From Bacillota bacterium (lineage in GTDB: Bacteria; Macinerneyibacteriota; Macinerneyibacteria; Macinerneyibacteriales; DSCS01), in contig DSCS01000012.1 of NCBI GenBank assembly GCA_011048995.1, positions 1-40,708 of the forward strand: a stretch of DNA of 40,708 nucleotides. Reading direction: 5' to 3'. Each line of letters begins with the position of its first letter. The stretch's first letter is position 1. A program made the position numbers and the translations under genes. Positions 16,561-25,910 of this stretch are shown here, piece after piece. The notes below the pieces were generated by a model. It saw only the letters and a program-made list of their open reading frames with translations. It did no database searches and had not been told where the DNA came from.

Positions 16561-17423
16561 AACAGTCCTTCATCCCCTTTTACTTTATATTTAACCATCA
16601 AATGCTTCAGAAGTTCCTCTACAGAATCCTTCCCTTTAACACGAGTGATCTTTTCGCGGATCTCGGGCGTCACGGCTTCTATCTTTAAAAAATCATTTTT
16701 CCATACTTTGTCTTTGACAATAAAAACATAGTAAAAGACACGTCCCTCCTCTTCATACCGCACAGGGCGCAAGGCTCGTCCTGCAGGAGAGGCCAAAATA
16801 TCATTTTTGATCTCATCGCCCAGGTCGCTGACAGGCATGTATCCCAGATCAGAGAACCCGGATCCCTCAGAAGAGGCAAGCTTTTCCGGGTCTTGATTTT
16901 TTTTATTTATCGCTCCTGCAAGCTCAAGGGCCTTGTCACGTTCTGTGGTAAAGAGAACCGCAAGCCATGCCAGAGGTTCCTGTGCACGGAACTCTTCTTT
17001 TTTTCTGTTATCGTAATAGCGGGTTATCTCGTCTTCTGTGACAGTCACTTCATTTTGAACATATCGGCGCAATGCCTCAGAAACGACCAAGTTTTCCCGG
17101 AAAGCCTGCACTTTTCTTTCTATAGATTTGTAGGCTTCTCCGGACTTATCCAGCCCCATCTGAGATGATTCCAAGTAGAGAAGGCTGTTGCGAAGCCATC
17201 CTTTCAGAATTTCGTCACGTTGCGAATCGCTTAGAGATGTTTCGTCGATATTTCTGTCTTTTAAATAAAGGGAAAATTTTTGCGGCGTTAGTTTAAAGCC
17301 GCGCCCCTTGAGAAGAAAGTGTTCTTTTCGGGGCACAAAAACAAAAAGAACTGCGGCTGTGATAATGGCCAATACCGCTACGAAAAGAATGGTCGAATTT
17401 TTCCGGCTCACCGAAACCCCCAT
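16557..17423 (-). CDS. membrane-anchored PpiC/SurA-type protein
   Basis: 288 residues with a short basic N-terminus and one transmembrane segment (about 12-30, FVAVLAIITAAVLFVFV) without a cleavage site or Cys, so a bitopic membrane protein with its bulk in the periplasm. The region after the anchor has the helical SurA_N pattern (SDSQRDEILKGWLRNSLLYL, VTVTEDEITRYYDNR). The C-terminal part is a degenerate parvulin-like fold. This is the first gene of the foldase/rsmA/lgt unit. The ATG has only a weak GGGAA upstream. A GTG at 17411 preceded by GGGG is an alternative start that would shorten the protein by four residues. Confidence 0.7.
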   Translation of the reverse strand: MGVSVSRKNSTILFVAVLAIITAAVLFVFVPRKEHFLLKGRGFKLTPQKFSLYLKDRNIDETSLSDSQRDEILKGWLRNSLLYLESSQMGLDKSGEAYKSIERKVQAFRENLVVSEALRRYVQNEVTVTEDEITRYYDNRKKEEFRAQEPLAWLAVLFTTERDKALELAGAINKKNQDPEKLASSEGSGFSDLGYMPVSDLGDEIKNDILASPAGRALRPVRYEEEGRVFYYVFIVKDKVWKNDFLKIEAVTPEIREKITRVKGKDSVEELLKHLMVKYKVKGDEGLL

Positions 17424-17428
17424 TTCCC

Positions 17429-17457
17429 TTTATTCAGGATTTTTGATTCATCGTCAA
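17429..17457 (-). promoter_or_regulatory. candidate promoter of the foldase/rsmA/lgt unit
   Basis: -35 TTGACG (17452-17457) and -10 AATAAA (17429-17434) are separated by 17 bp. The -10 ends five bases before the ATG at 17423, so the message would be leaderless or would start at the GTG 17411. Confidence 0.45.
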
Positions 17458-17462
17458 CTGTA

Positions 17463-17488
17463 TGCGGGAGAAGTCTCCCCCTCCCGCA
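17463..17488 (-). terminator. hairpin after arcB
   Basis: On the minus strand TGCGGGAG and CTCCCGCA form an 8-bp stem around a 10-base purine-rich loop, starting about 10 bases after the arcB stop codon. There is no U-tract, so it may be a weak or factor-assisted terminator or an mRNA-stabilising hairpin. Confidence 0.45.
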
Positions 17489-17497
17489 AACATATCT

Positions 17498-18478
17498 TTA
17501 TGCTCCCAAAGTGGCTGTCATCACGGCTTTTATCGTATGCATGCGATTTTCAGCCTGGTCGAAGACCTTTGAGTGCTTGCTTTCGAAGACTTCATCAGTG
17601 ACTTCCTGAATATCAGGATAAGTCTTTGAGAGCTCTGTGTCTTCATTATGGAAAGAAGGCAGACAATGAAGAAAGATCATCTCCTCTTTTCCGGTTTTCC
17701 GGACCATATCCATGGTAATACGATAGGGTTTCAGCATGTTAATGCGCTCCTGGATCTTGTCTTCTTCACCCATGGAAGCCCAGACGTCCGTATAAAGGAC
17801 ATCACAGTCTTTGACCCCTTTGGCGACATCATCGGTCAGGGTTATAGAGGCCCCGGTCTCTTTGGCAATTCCTTGTGCATATTCCACTAATGAGTTTTCC
17901 GGGAACAAAGAACGGGGAGCGACGATCCTGAAATCCATACCCATTTTAGCGGCTCCGATCATCAATGAATTGGCCATATTATTCCGTCCGTCTCCGATAT
18001 AGGCGAAGACGATGCCCTTCAAACGGCCGAAGCTTTCTTTTACAGTGAGAAAATCAGCTAAAATCTGTGTGGGGTGATACTGATCAGTCAAGCCGTTCCA
18101 TACAGGAACACCGGCCCACTTGGCCAGTTCTTCTACTGTTTCATGTTTGAATCCCCTGAATTCAATCCCGTCAAACATACGTCCCAAAACACGCGCAGTA
18201 TCTTTGACTGTCTCCTTTTTGCCCAGCTGAATATCGTTTTTTCCGAGATATTCGGGGTGCGCTCCTTCATCCACACAGGCGACAGTAAAAGCAGCTCGTG
18301 TCCTTGTGGAAGGTTTTTCAAAGATAAGGGCGATGTTTTTGCCCTCAAGGCTTTTTGTCCTGACACCGGCATACTTATTCTTTTTCAGCGTCTCGGCCAG
18401 TTCAATCATAAAATTGATCTCTTCGGGTGTAAAATCCTTTAACGCCAGCAGGTGTCTTCCTTTCAAATTGAAAGCCAT
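17498..18478 (-). CDS. arcB: ornithine carbamoyltransferase
   Basis: Interconverts ornithine plus carbamoyl phosphate and citrulline plus phosphate. 326 residues with the carbamoyl-phosphate site STRTR (57-61), the YHPTQ motif, TDVWASMGE and [10 protein letters not shown], the last carrying the OTC-specific Cys. AAAGGAGG precedes the ATG. Position directly after carbamate kinase suggests the catabolic direction (citrulline to carbamoyl phosphate and ATP), hence arcB rather than argF; sequence alone does not separate the two. No arginine deiminase is present. Confidence 0.88.
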   Translation of the reverse strand: MAFNLKGRHLLALKDFTPEEINFMIELAETLKKNKYAGVRTKSLEGKNIALIFEKPSTRTRAAFTVACVDEGAHPEYLGKNDIQLGKKETVKDTARVLGRMFDGIEFRGFKHETVEELAKWAGVPVWNGLTDQYHPTQILADFLTVKESFGRLKGIVFAYIGDGRNNMANSLMIGAAKMGMDFRIVAPRSLFPENSLVEYAQGIAKETGASITLTDDVAKGVKDCDVLYTDVWASMGEEDKIQERINMLKPYRITMDMVRKTGKEEMIFLHCLPSFHNEDTELSKTYPDIQEVTDEVFESKHSKVFDQAENRMHTIKAVMTATLGA

Positions 18479-18498
18479 AAAGTCCTCCTTTAAGTTTT

Positions 18499-19446
18499 TT
18501 ATTCAATAACAGTTCCTGTTCGTCCTTCCAAAGCTTCTTCAATGGTCTCCGGCAAAGTGATGATGACCTTTTTGCCGCCACGTTCAATAAAATCCACAGC
18601 GGCTTTGATCTTTGGCCCCATACTTCCCTTTGGAAAATGGCCTTCTGCCACATATTTTTTGCATTCCTCAACAGTCATCCGGTCCAGGACTCTTTCTTCA
18701 GGTGTGCCGAATCCCAAAGCGACTTTTTCCACTCCGGTTGATATGACTAAAATCTCGGCTCCGATTTCCAGCGCCAAGACAGCGCTGGCCAGGTCTTTAT
18801 CGATAACAGCATCAACCCCTTCCAGGTTGCCGTCCTTTTCATAATACACAGGGATACCTCCCCCTCCAACTGTAATAACAATAACACCTTGCTCGATAAG
18901 GGCCTTGATGATATTTTTTTCAATCACGGTCTGCGGTACGGGAGACGGGACGACACGGCGCCATCCGCGCCCTGAATCTTCTACCATAGTCCATGATTTT
19001 TCTTTGATCAATGTTTTAGCCTGTTCTTCTGAATAAAACGGCCCGACAGGTTTTGACGGGTTTTGCATCTGCCGGTCCCGGGGATCCACAACGACCTGTG
19101 AGAGGATCGCAACGACTTCGCGACTGATCTTTTCACGAGCCAATCTGTTCTGTAAGGACTGCTCGATCATATAACCCATTCCCCCCTCAGTGTCAGCTAC
19201 AATGACACCCAAGGGCCTGTCCGGGACGTTCTTCGAAAGCCCTGCTTCCACACGCAGCATCATGTTCCCGGCCTGGGGGCCGTTTCCGTGGGTAATAGCT
19301 ACGTTATAACCGTGCTTTATGACTTTAATAATACCGTCTAATGAAGCACGTGTATTAGCAAACTCCTCAGCGACTGTCCCCTTTTGCCCTTTTCTGATTA
19401 TCGCATTGCCGCCCAGGGCAATAACGACTTTTTTCTTCTCTGTCAT
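18499..19446 (-). CDS. arcC: carbamate kinase
   Basis: Makes ATP from carbamoyl phosphate and ADP. 315 residues with the amino-acid-kinase fold signatures [11 protein letters not shown] (10-20), THGNGPQ and the [11 protein letters not shown]-type nucleotide loop ([11 protein letters not shown]). The loop around YMIEQSLQN and PVGPFYS matches carbamate kinases rather than acetylglutamate kinase. It has its own promoter and a GGAGG site, and arcB follows after 20 bases, so the pair is cotranscribed. Confidence 0.93.
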   Translation of the reverse strand: MTEKKKVVIALGGNAIIRKGQKGTVAEEFANTRASLDGIIKVIKHGYNVAITHGNGPQAGNMMLRVEAGLSKNVPDRPLGVIVADTEGGMGYMIEQSLQNRLAREKISREVVAILSQVVVDPRDRQMQNPSKPVGPFYSEEQAKTLIKEKSWTMVEDSGRGWRRVVPSPVPQTVIEKNIIKALIEQGVIVITVGGGGIPVYYEKDGNLEGVDAVIDKDLASAVLALEIGAEILVISTGVEKVALGFGTPEERVLDRMTVEECKKYVAEGHFPKGSMGPKIKAAVDFIERGGKKVIITLPETIEEALEGRTGTVIE

Positions 19447-19486
19447 CTCAAACCTCCGTTAATAATATTTTGTCTGTTGCCCCATC

Positions 19487-19514
19487 ATTATAGTGAAAAC
19501 CTCGTCTTTAACAA
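19487..19514 (-). promoter_or_regulatory. promoter of arcC-arcB
   Basis: -35 TTGTTA (19509-19514) and a perfect -10 TATAAT (19487-19492) are 16 bp apart, about 40 bases before the arcC start. The -35 overlaps the end of the preceding gene's terminator tail. Confidence 0.65.
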
Positions 19515-19552
19515 GAGAAATAAAGAGAGCCGGGAGGAGTTTTCCCCCCGGC
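19511..19552 (-). terminator. intrinsic terminator after the COG2403 gene
   Basis: GCCGGGGGG and CCTCCCGGC (19544-19552 and 19529-19537 on the plus strand) form a 9-bp stem with one G-U pair and a six-base loop, followed by a U-rich run (TCTCTTTATTTCTC). It separates this gene from arcC. Confidence 0.75.
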
Positions 19553-19560
19553 GTGAGATA

Positions 19561-20877
19561 TTATTTTATTCTTTTTTTGAGGATCTCGGCCAACGTCGGC
19601 TCGCCGATCTCCTGTAGCTCATACTGAACGCGTACAGCAGGCAATTTGATATCGATTACGCGGCGCAGATCAATAGGTGTTCCGATAATGACCATCTCAG
19701 CATCACTTTTATTGATTGTCTTTTCCAGGTCTTTCATCTGCTTTTCACCGTATCCCATAGCCGGAAGAAGAATACCGATTTCAGGATAAGCCTCATAAGT
19801 CTCCTGAATAGAACCAACAGCGAATTCTCTGGGATCCACAAGTTCCGCCGCACCGTATTTCATGGCTGCGATAACACCGGCTCCGTACTGCATCTCGCCA
19901 TGTGTCAATGTGGGACCGTCTTCGATGACAAGAACACGTTTTCCCGCGATATCATGGCCGTTTTCCACAAAAATGGGAGAAGCGCCGTCCACGACGATGG
20001 CGTTGGGATTGTGAAGGCGGATATTTTCACGGACTTCTTCGATGCCTTCCAGGTCGGCGGTATCGATTTTGTTGATGACGATGACATCAGCCATGCGCAT
20101 ATTAGCTTCTCCGGGATAATAACTGACTTCAGCTCCGGGCCTGTGGGGGTCGGCAACGACTATGGACAGGTCCGGCTGATAAAAGGGAAAATCGTTGTTC
20201 CCGCCGTCCCAGATAATCACATCGGCTTCTTTTTCAGCTTCACGAAGAATCGCTTCATAGTCGACGCCGGCGTAGATGACACTGCCCATGGCGATATGAG
20301 GCTCATATTCTTCCATCTCTTCAATAGTGCAGTCATGCTTTTTCAAATCGTCAATAGATGCAAAACGCTGAACTTTTTGTTTGACAAGATCCCCGTAAGG
20401 CATAGGGTGACGGATAGAAACAACCTTTTTCCCCATAGCCTGAAGAGTTTTGACCACGCGGCGGGTCGTCTGGCTTTTCCCGCATCCTGTCCGTGTCGCG
20501 CAGATGGAGATTACGGGTTTTGATGATTTCAGCATGGTAGTTTTGCCTCCCATAAGCCAAAAGTCAGCTCCTGCCGCATTAGCAATGGAAGATTTGTGCA
20601 TAACGTCAATATGTTTTTTGTCCGAATAGGCGAAGACCACCACGTCGATGTCATGTTCTTTGATCAATTCAACCATTTTCTCTTCCGGATAAATGGGAAT
20701 CCCCTGAGGGTACAATTTTCCGGCCAACTCAGCCGGGTACTTTTTATCATCAATTCCGGGAATCTGGGTCGCTGTAAATGCAACGACTTCATACGCGTCA
20801 TTGTCCCGAAAAAAGACATTAAAGTTGTGGAAATCTCTTCCGGCGGCTCCAAGAATTAATACTTTTCGTTTTGCCAT
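19561..20877 (-). CDS. COG2403 P-loop protein, cyclic 2,3-diphosphoglycerate synthetase-like
   Basis: 438 residues from the ATG at 20877, which has AGGAGGT five bases upstream; a longer reading adds ten residues without support. The N-terminal Rossmann-like part starts KVLILGAAGRDFHNFN. A P-loop follows at ATRTGCGKSQTTR (Lys134). Further on are a Walker-B-like IIWDGGNND and a guanine-specificity-like NKID (about 269-272), so a SIMIBI-class GTPase or ATPase is likely. The family is annotated after archaeal cyclic 2,3-bisphosphoglycerate synthetase, but bacterial members are uncharacterised and are often found beside carbamate kinase and carbamoyltransferase genes, as here. A direct link to carbamoyl metabolism is inferred from position only. 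Confidence 0.8.
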   Translation of the reverse strand: MAKRKVLILGAAGRDFHNFNVFFRDNDAYEVVAFTATQIPGIDDKKYPAELAGKLYPQGIPIYPEEKMVELIKEHDIDVVVFAYSDKKHIDVMHKSSIANAAGADFWLMGGKTTMLKSSKPVISICATRTGCGKSQTTRRVVKTLQAMGKKVVSIRHPMPYGDLVKQKVQRFASIDDLKKHDCTIEEMEEYEPHIAMGSVIYAGVDYEAILREAEKEADVIIWDGGNNDFPFYQPDLSIVVADPHRPGAEVSYYPGEANMRMADVIVINKIDTADLEGIEEVRENIRLHNPNAIVVDGASPIFVENGHDIAGKRVLVIEDGPTLTHGEMQYGAGVIAAMKYGAAELVDPREFAVGSIQETYEAYPEIGILLPAMGYGEKQMKDLEKTINKSDAEMVIIGTPIDLRRVIDIKLPAVRVQYELQEIGEPTLAEILKKRIK

Positions 20878-20916
20878 AGGCACCTCCTGTTTATGGTTAA
20901 TTTTCATCCGATAATT

Positions 20917-20944
20917 ACAATATATCCTTAAAAGGTTTTGTCAA
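20917..20944 (-). promoter_or_regulatory. promoter of the COG2403 gene
   Basis: A perfect -35 TTGACA (20939-20944) overlaps the hemW stop codon. Sixteen bases further is TATTGT (20917-20922, 4/6); TGTAAT at 19 bp is an alternative -10. No arginine-repressor box was recognised. Confidence 0.5.
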
Positions 20945-22026
20945 ATCTTTTTTTCAGGGAAAATAATCTCTAAAAGACGCAGGATGAGCGAATTTGAAAC
21001 AAAAAAAAGCTCCGGGCGGATCTTCAGGGTCTTCCCCTCAAGTAGGAAAAAAGGACGCATCTCTTCTGTTGCAGAATGAACCGCTTTCAGTTCTTTGTCC
21101 TTCAGAATGACCCCTTTTTCCAGGCGTAATCCCATCATGATCTGAATTTCTCTTTCCTCTCCGGAAGTCAGAAGGCGGCGGCTTTTCCCCTTCCCTTTCC
21201 GGTACAGGCTCAAATCAGAGCTGTTCTGCATCATCAACCCGGCTGCGAATCCGGCCGCAGAAGCGCCGCATCCGATGTATGGAGTAAAATGCCAGTATTT
21301 GAGATTATGATTTGATTCAAAACCGCTCCGGGCAAAATTCGATATCTCATACCGCAGCCATCCGCGCCTTCTTAATCCCTCACAGATCAATGCATAGCTG
21401 TCAGCCTGCTCATCATCATCAGGAAGCCGTTTCTTTCCGGCGGAAAGATCCCTGTAAAGGGGTGTTCCCTTTTCAATTTTAAGATTATACCATGAAACGT
21501 GATCAGGAGAGACCTTGTCAAGATGTTCCCATTCGGCATCAAATGATTCCCCCGGAACTCCGAATATCAGGTCAAGTGAGAGATTCTCAAAAACCTCTCT
21601 GGCTTTGAGAAGTCGCACAATGAGATGATCGGGAGAACGGCGTCCCAAAAAATTTTTTTTCTTTTCGTCAAAAGACTGTACTCCCACAGAAAGACGGTTA
21701 AACCCTGCTTTTCGGAAGGCAATGAGACTCTCTTCCGTCAAGTCTTCGGGGTTTGCCTCAAGAGTCGCTTCAACCCATTCTTTTCCGAAGCATCTCCGTA
21801 CATGCTCAGTCAGGGACAGAAGCTGATCAGGGCTCAGAAGAGAGGGTGTGCCTCCCCCGACATAAAGCGTGTCTATCTGAATCCCTTCATACTCTTTCAT
21901 TTCCAGAGACAATTTTTCTAAATACCAGGAAGGCACATGAGCGCTCTTGATGGAGCAAAAGTCGCAGTAATCGCATTTTGCCCGGCAAAAAGGGATATGG
22001 ATGTAAAGCCCGTGCTTAGGGCTCAT
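20941..22026 (-). CDS. hemW: HemW, heme chaperone of the coproporphyrinogen III oxidase-like family
   Basis: 361 residues from ATG 22026. The N-terminus LYIHIPFCRAKCDYCDF has C14, C18 and C21 as CxxxCxxC followed by a fourth Cys after Asp-Phe, the pattern of HemW. VGGGTPSLL, EANPEDLT, SVGVQSFD and NLKYW follow in the family order. HemN proper would have additional substrate residues and a longer chain. HemW delivers heme rather than oxidising coproporphyrinogen; many bacteria with this gene make no heme themselves. An 11-base overlap with the PQQ lipoprotein gene supports the chosen start; a longer reading back to 22065 would lie wholly inside that gene. Confidence 0.9.
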   Translation of the reverse strand: MSPKHGLYIHIPFCRAKCDYCDFCSIKSAHVPSWYLEKLSLEMKEYEGIQIDTLYVGGGTPSLLSPDQLLSLTEHVRRCFGKEWVEATLEANPEDLTEESLIAFRKAGFNRLSVGVQSFDEKKKNFLGRRSPDHLIVRLLKAREVFENLSLDLIFGVPGESFDAEWEHLDKVSPDHVSWYNLKIEKGTPLYRDLSAGKKRLPDDDEQADSYALICEGLRRRGWLRYEISNFARSGFESNHNLKYWHFTPYIGCGASAAGFAAGLMMQNSSDLSLYRKGKGKSRRLLTSGEEREIQIMMGLRLEKGVILKDKELKAVHSATEEMRPFFLLEGKTLKIRPELFFVSNSLILRLLEIIFPEKKI

Positions 22027-23245
22027 AAGGAGACACCGCGTAGAGATGGTGGCTGTCGGCTCCAAAGATCAGATATTTTTTCCCCATAACCGGAATTGTA
22101 CGGTCAATATGATGCTGAATTGCGAATTTGAAGATTCTCTTTAATGAGCGGATATCATATCCGTAAAGGGCGTAATCATAGGAGCCGAAGTAAAGAATGC
22201 CGTTATGAAGCAAAAAGCCGCCGTTCACAGCTCCGCCGCGGCGGAACTTCAGGTTGAAATCCATCCAGCGATGGTCAGTTTTTAGTATAGTCTTCAAATT
22301 TCGGCTTTCCTTGTCAAAGACCAGCACTCCCTCAGGCGAACCTGCTATAAGTGAAGTTTCGTATATCAGAGGACGCGCCCCTGTCATCCCGGAAGCATAA
22401 AAACGCTGAAGGCTTTCCCATTTCTCCACATCGAAAAGATGCAGATACTCGCCCTGTGTCACAAAAGCGGCCTGTTTACCGTCATAAAAGAGCGCAGACA
22501 CGACAGGTGCATTTTTTTTCTCAAAACCGTCATAATCGGTATACTTGTCAGAAGATTGCCATTTATTCAGAAACTCTCCCCGGGTACTGTAAAGGAAAAG
22601 CGTATTTCCCGCTGCTCCGAAAAGACGGTTTCCGTCGATGATCCAGGGGAAATCCACAGAACCGGGCAGTTCTTTTTGAAAAAGAAGTTCTTTGTTCTCT
22701 CTGGCCCAGCAGAAAAGCGTCCCGTTTTCATTTCCTGCAACGATATATTCGCGGCTTACGGTCGGAGAAGCGTAGATCCATCCTTCGGTTTTATATGACC
22801 AGAGGATCTCTCCGCTGCCCGCATCGATCTCATAGAGAAAACCGTTATCCGATCCGACATAGATCTTGTCGTCAAAAGCAACCGGTGAAGAGAGGTTTTG
22901 GTCGGATTCCCCCAGTGGAGGAGAAACCCATCGCTCTTCACCGCTCTCTTCGTCCAGCCCCACCAGGGCGGCCTGAAATCTTTTCTTTTCAAGCTCCAAA
23001 GCGATTCCCGGCTTAACAGTCCTGACCCGCGGGATGACATAACGCCCTTCAGCCTCATCATCGGCGGTGATAATAATTTTCCATGTCACCACAAGGCCTT
23101 TTTCGGGAAGAGCCAACGGAATGGTCTGGACTTTAAGTGTTTCTCCGAGGTCATAGCGCCAGATTTCTCTCTCTTTGGAGCATCCGGAAAAGAAAAAAGC
23201 TGAAATGATAAAACTTATAAAAAGAAAAGAAACTCTATTTTTCAT
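22016..23245 (-). CDS. PQQ-like beta-propeller lipoprotein
   Basis: 409 residues starting MKNRVSFLF with a signal peptide ending FFFSGC (Cys22), a lipobox. The mature protein has repeated beta-propeller blades of the PQQ type: [59 protein letters not shown] and YALYGYDI. BamB of the outer-membrane assembly machine has this architecture, but the resemblance is at fold level only, so BamB identity is unproven. The ATG lies in the last bases of lepA (11-base overlap), which decides the start against a longer reading to 23302. Confidence 0.8.
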   Translation of the reverse strand: MKNRVSFLFISFIISAFFFSGCSKEREIWRYDLGETLKVQTIPLALPEKGLVVTWKIIITADDEAEGRYVIPRVRTVKPGIALELEKKRFQAALVGLDEESGEERWVSPPLGESDQNLSSPVAFDDKIYVGSDNGFLYEIDAGSGEILWSYKTEGWIYASPTVSREYIVAGNENGTLFCWARENKELLFQKELPGSVDFPWIIDGNRLFGAAGNTLFLYSTRGEFLNKWQSSDKYTDYDGFEKKNAPVVSALFYDGKQAAFVTQGEYLHLFDVEKWESLQRFYASGMTGARPLIYETSLIAGSPEGVLVFDKESRNLKTILKTDHRWMDFNLKFRRGGAVNGGFLLHNGILYFGSYDYALYGYDIRSLKRIFKFAIQHHIDRTIPVMGKKYLIFGADSHHLYAVSPYEP

Positions 23246-25022
23246 CCTCGACCTGCAATACGGAGAGGAAGGCCTCCTGGGGGATCTCCACCTTCCCGAC
23301 ACGTTTCATCCGTTTTTTCCCTTCTTTCTGCTTGTCCAGCAGTTTTCTTTTGCGGCTCACATCTCCTCCGTAACACTTGGCTGTTACATTTTTGCGCAAA
23401 GGTTTTACCGTGGAACGGGTAAGGATCTTTGATCCTAAAGCAGCCTGAATGATCACTTCAAACATCTGACGCGGAATGTTTTCCTTCAATTTGCGCACAA
23501 CTCCTGTGCTGCGGTGATAGGCCTGGTCTTTATGGACGATGACAGTCAATGCATCCACCGGCTCTCCGTTGATGAGTATGGAAAGTTTGGAAAGTTCCCC
23601 TTTTCGGTGGCCACAATACTGATAATCGAAAGAGGCATAACCTGATGTCATTGATTTCAAACGGTCGAAAAACTCGAAAATAATTTCGCTAAGGGGCATA
23701 TCATATTTCAACATGACCCGTTCTTCTGTTAAATAGGTCATCCCCTTATGAACCCCCCTTTTATCAATACAAAGTTTCATCACAGAACCGATATATTCCG
23801 ACGGCAGAAGGATCTCCACATTGACATACGGCTCTTCCAGATAATCTAACCGCGTCTCATCGACCTGGGAAGGATTATGTATCTCCTGATGCGATCCGTC
23901 TTTCATGTAGGCTTTATAGACCACGCTGGGAGTGGTTATGACCAGATTCATGTTAAATTCCCGCTCCAAGCGCTCCTGAGTCACCTCCATATGCAAAAGG
24001 CCCAGAAAACCCACGCGGAAACCAAAACCTAAAGCCTGAGAAGTCTCGGGCTCGAAAAAAAGCGCAGCATCATTGAGCTGAAGTTTTTCCAGGGCTTCTC
24101 TGAGCTCGGGATATTTATCATTGTCGGCAGGATACATCCCGCAGTAGACCATGGGAAGGATCTCGCGATACCCGGGAAGTGCTTTTTCGGCGGGATGAGC
24201 TGCTGATGTAATCGTGTCGCCGACTTTGGCATCTGTGATGGTTTTGATGCCGGCGATAATGTAGCCGACATCGCCCGCTTCCAGTTCGCCGATATTATGC
24301 ATCACAGGCTGAAAAATGCCTGTTTCAAGCACATCATGGGTAATGCCGGTACTCATCAGTTTGATCTTATCCCCTTTTTTTACGGTCCCGTCGAAAATAC
24401 GCACATAGAGGATGACCCCTTTATAACTGTCATAATGAGAATCGAAGATCAGGGCTTTAAGGGGTTTGTCCGGATCTCCGGAAGGAGCAGGGATACGTTC
24501 GATGATAGCATCCAGGACTTCCTCAATGCCTCTCCCCTCTTTCGCGCTGGCCGGGATCACACTGTCCGGGTCAAATCCGATCTGCCCCACCAATTCTTCT
24601 GTCGTCTTATCAATATCAGCGCCCGGAAGATCGATCTTGTTCAAGACCGGGATCAGAACAAGATCATGATCCACTGCAAGATAGGCATTAGCCAAAGTCT
24701 GGGCCTGTATCCCCTGAGAGGCATCCACCACAAGAAGAGCTCCCTCACAGGCGGTTAAAGCCCGGGATACCTCATAGGAAAAATCCACATGCCCCGGAGT
24801 ATCGATAAGATGAAGCCGATGCCCTTTGTAATTGATCCGTACCGCTTGTGATTTGATGGTGATACCGCGCTCTCTTTCAATATCCATGGAATCCAGATAT
24901 TGTTCTTTCATATCTCTTTTGGATACCGTCTGTGTAAATTCAAGCATACGATCCGCCAAAGTCGATTTGCCGTGATCGATATGGGCAATAATAGAAAAAT
25001 TTCTTATCTTATCAATTTTCAT
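23235..25022 (-). CDS. lepA: elongation factor 4 (LepA)
   Basis: Ribosomal translocase-like GTPase that acts on stalled or initiating ribosomes. 595 residues, the standard length. G1 [10 protein letters not shown]2 ERGIT, G3 DTPGHVDF and G4 NKIDLPGAD are intact, and the C-terminal domain ([17 protein letters not shown]) specific to LepA is present. GAGGTGA precedes the ATG. It follows the outer-membrane barrel gene by 11 bases. Confidence 0.97.
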   Translation of the reverse strand: MKIDKIRNFSIIAHIDHGKSTLADRMLEFTQTVSKRDMKEQYLDSMDIERERGITIKSQAVRINYKGHRLHLIDTPGHVDFSYEVSRALTACEGALLVVDASQGIQAQTLANAYLAVDHDLVLIPVLNKIDLPGADIDKTTEELVGQIGFDPDSVIPASAKEGRGIEEVLDAIIERIPAPSGDPDKPLKALIFDSHYDSYKGVILYVRIFDGTVKKGDKIKLMSTGITHDVLETGIFQPVMHNIGELEAGDVGYIIAGIKTITDAKVGDTITSAAHPAEKALPGYREILPMVYCGMYPADNDKYPELREALEKLQLNDAALFFEPETSQALGFGFRVGFLGLLHMEVTQERLEREFNMNLVITTPSVVYKAYMKDGSHQEIHNPSQVDETRLDYLEEPYVNVEILLPSEYIGSVMKLCIDKRGVHKGMTYLTEERVMLKYDMPLSEIIFEFFDRLKSMTSGYASFDYQYCGHRKGELSKLSILINGEPVDALTVIVHKDQAYHRSTGVVRKLKENIPRQMFEVIIQAALGSKILTRSTVKPLRKNVTAKCYGGDVSRKRKLLDKQKEGKKRMKRVGKVEIPQEAFLSVLQVEDEK

Positions 25023-25033
25023 CTTCTTTCACC

Positions 25034-25816
25034 TCAAAATTCATAACTCAAGGAGAAAAGATTTGCCATCAGATCCCCGTCATTCAGTTGTAAAGCATAT
25101 TCCAGGATAAAGGGAGTGGACGACAAGGCCATTCCCGCTGTCCATGCTCCGTCATTCCACCCGCTCATAAGGGTGAAGAATTCAGCGGCTTTCCAGGACA
25201 GCCCGCCATGAAAAGAAGAACCCGCCGGAACGGACTCCCAGCGCAGTGTCGCGCCGAAATCGCCGCGGAAGCCTCCTCCGTAGAGATTAAAACGCTTCTT
25301 CCCGTCCATCATATTAAGAGAAGCTCCACCGCAAAGGCCGTTTTCGGCCCACCCTGCTGAAAGGGATGGGATAAGAAAGTTTGTGCGTTCAGGCCCGGCC
25401 ACTCTTCCCAGATAACGCAGGCTTCCAAAAAGCCTGAAGGCTCCCCACTCTCTCCTGTAACCGGCGGAGACCGCTGTATCATATGCCCGGTACTCCCCTG
25501 TCAGATTTCCCCATTCATCGCGCCCTTCGATGCTCCCCCAATGATAAGAGATAAGATCGGTGATGAAGTTTCCGTAAGAAAGGGAAAAATAATGGACATG
25601 GATTCCCTCGGGGAGAAAAGAAGAAGAAAAGGTGGCGTAATTCATTTCTGATCCAAAGGGATTCCCTGTAAATGTTCTCCCCTGAGGGTCGAATGTATGC
25701 CCCGCGGCCAGAGCGCGTACGGAATAGGGAAAAGAGAGTACGGAAATATCATGGCTGCGAGCGGCAGAAACCGCTGTAGCTCCAAAAATCATCAGGAAAA
25801 GGACTATTTTTTTCAT
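25034..25816 (-). CDS. exported protein, probable outer-membrane beta-barrel
   Basis: 260 residues from ATG 25816, with a signal peptide MKKIVLFLMIFGATAVSAA. A longer reading starts inside the holA gene and is rejected. The rest alternates hydrophobic and polar residues in strands rich in Gly, Tyr, Phe and Ser, ending in YALQLNDGDLMANLFSLSYEF, where the final Phe fits a barrel sorted by BamA. The pattern resembles PorV/UPF0164-type barrels, but I cannot name the family. The start has no Shine-Dalgarno; a promoter -10 lies seven bases upstream. It is the first gene of the lepA/hemW unit. Confidence 0.65.
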   Translation of the reverse strand: MKKIVLFLMIFGATAVSAARSHDISVLSFPYSVRALAAGHTFDPQGRTFTGNPFGSEMNYATFSSSFLPEGIHVHYFSLSYGNFITDLISYHWGSIEGRDEWGNLTGEYRAYDTAVSAGYRREWGAFRLFGSLRYLGRVAGPERTNFLIPSLSAGWAENGLCGGASLNMMDGKKRFNLYGGGFRGDFGATLRWESVPAGSSFHGGLSWKAAEFFTLMSGWNDGAWTAGMALSSTPFILEYALQLNDGDLMANLFSLSYEF

Positions 25817-25823
25817 AGGACTT

Positions 25824-25852
25824 AGAGTACTTAAAATTAAAGGAAGCGTCAA
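25824..25852 (-). promoter_or_regulatory. candidate promoter of the barrel/lepA/hemW unit
   Basis: -35 TTGACG (25847-25852) and a weak -10 TACTCT (25824-25829) are 17 bp apart, with the -10 ending seven bases before the ATG. Confidence 0.4.
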
Positions 25853-25870
25853 CCCCTTTCTCACAGCCTG

Positions 25871-25888
25871 AAAAAGGCCGATAAGGCC
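25871..25888 (-). terminator. weak terminator after holA
   Basis: On the minus strand GGCC, five bases, GGCC and then TTTTT. The stem is only 4 bp, but all GC, and it lies about 20 bases after the holA stop codon. Confidence 0.35.
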
Positions 25889-25910
25889 GTAATTAAAAGG
25901 TAACTGACTG

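Noticed and set aside
19900-20523. 207-residue plus-strand reading frame opposite the COG2403 gene
   Set aside because: Antisense shadow with no family signature, inside a well-conserved coding gene.
23246-23302. N-terminal extension of the PQQ lipoprotein by 19 residues
   Set aside because: The extension is Arg/Pro/Ser-rich, lies inside lepA, and would bury the signal peptide and lipobox.
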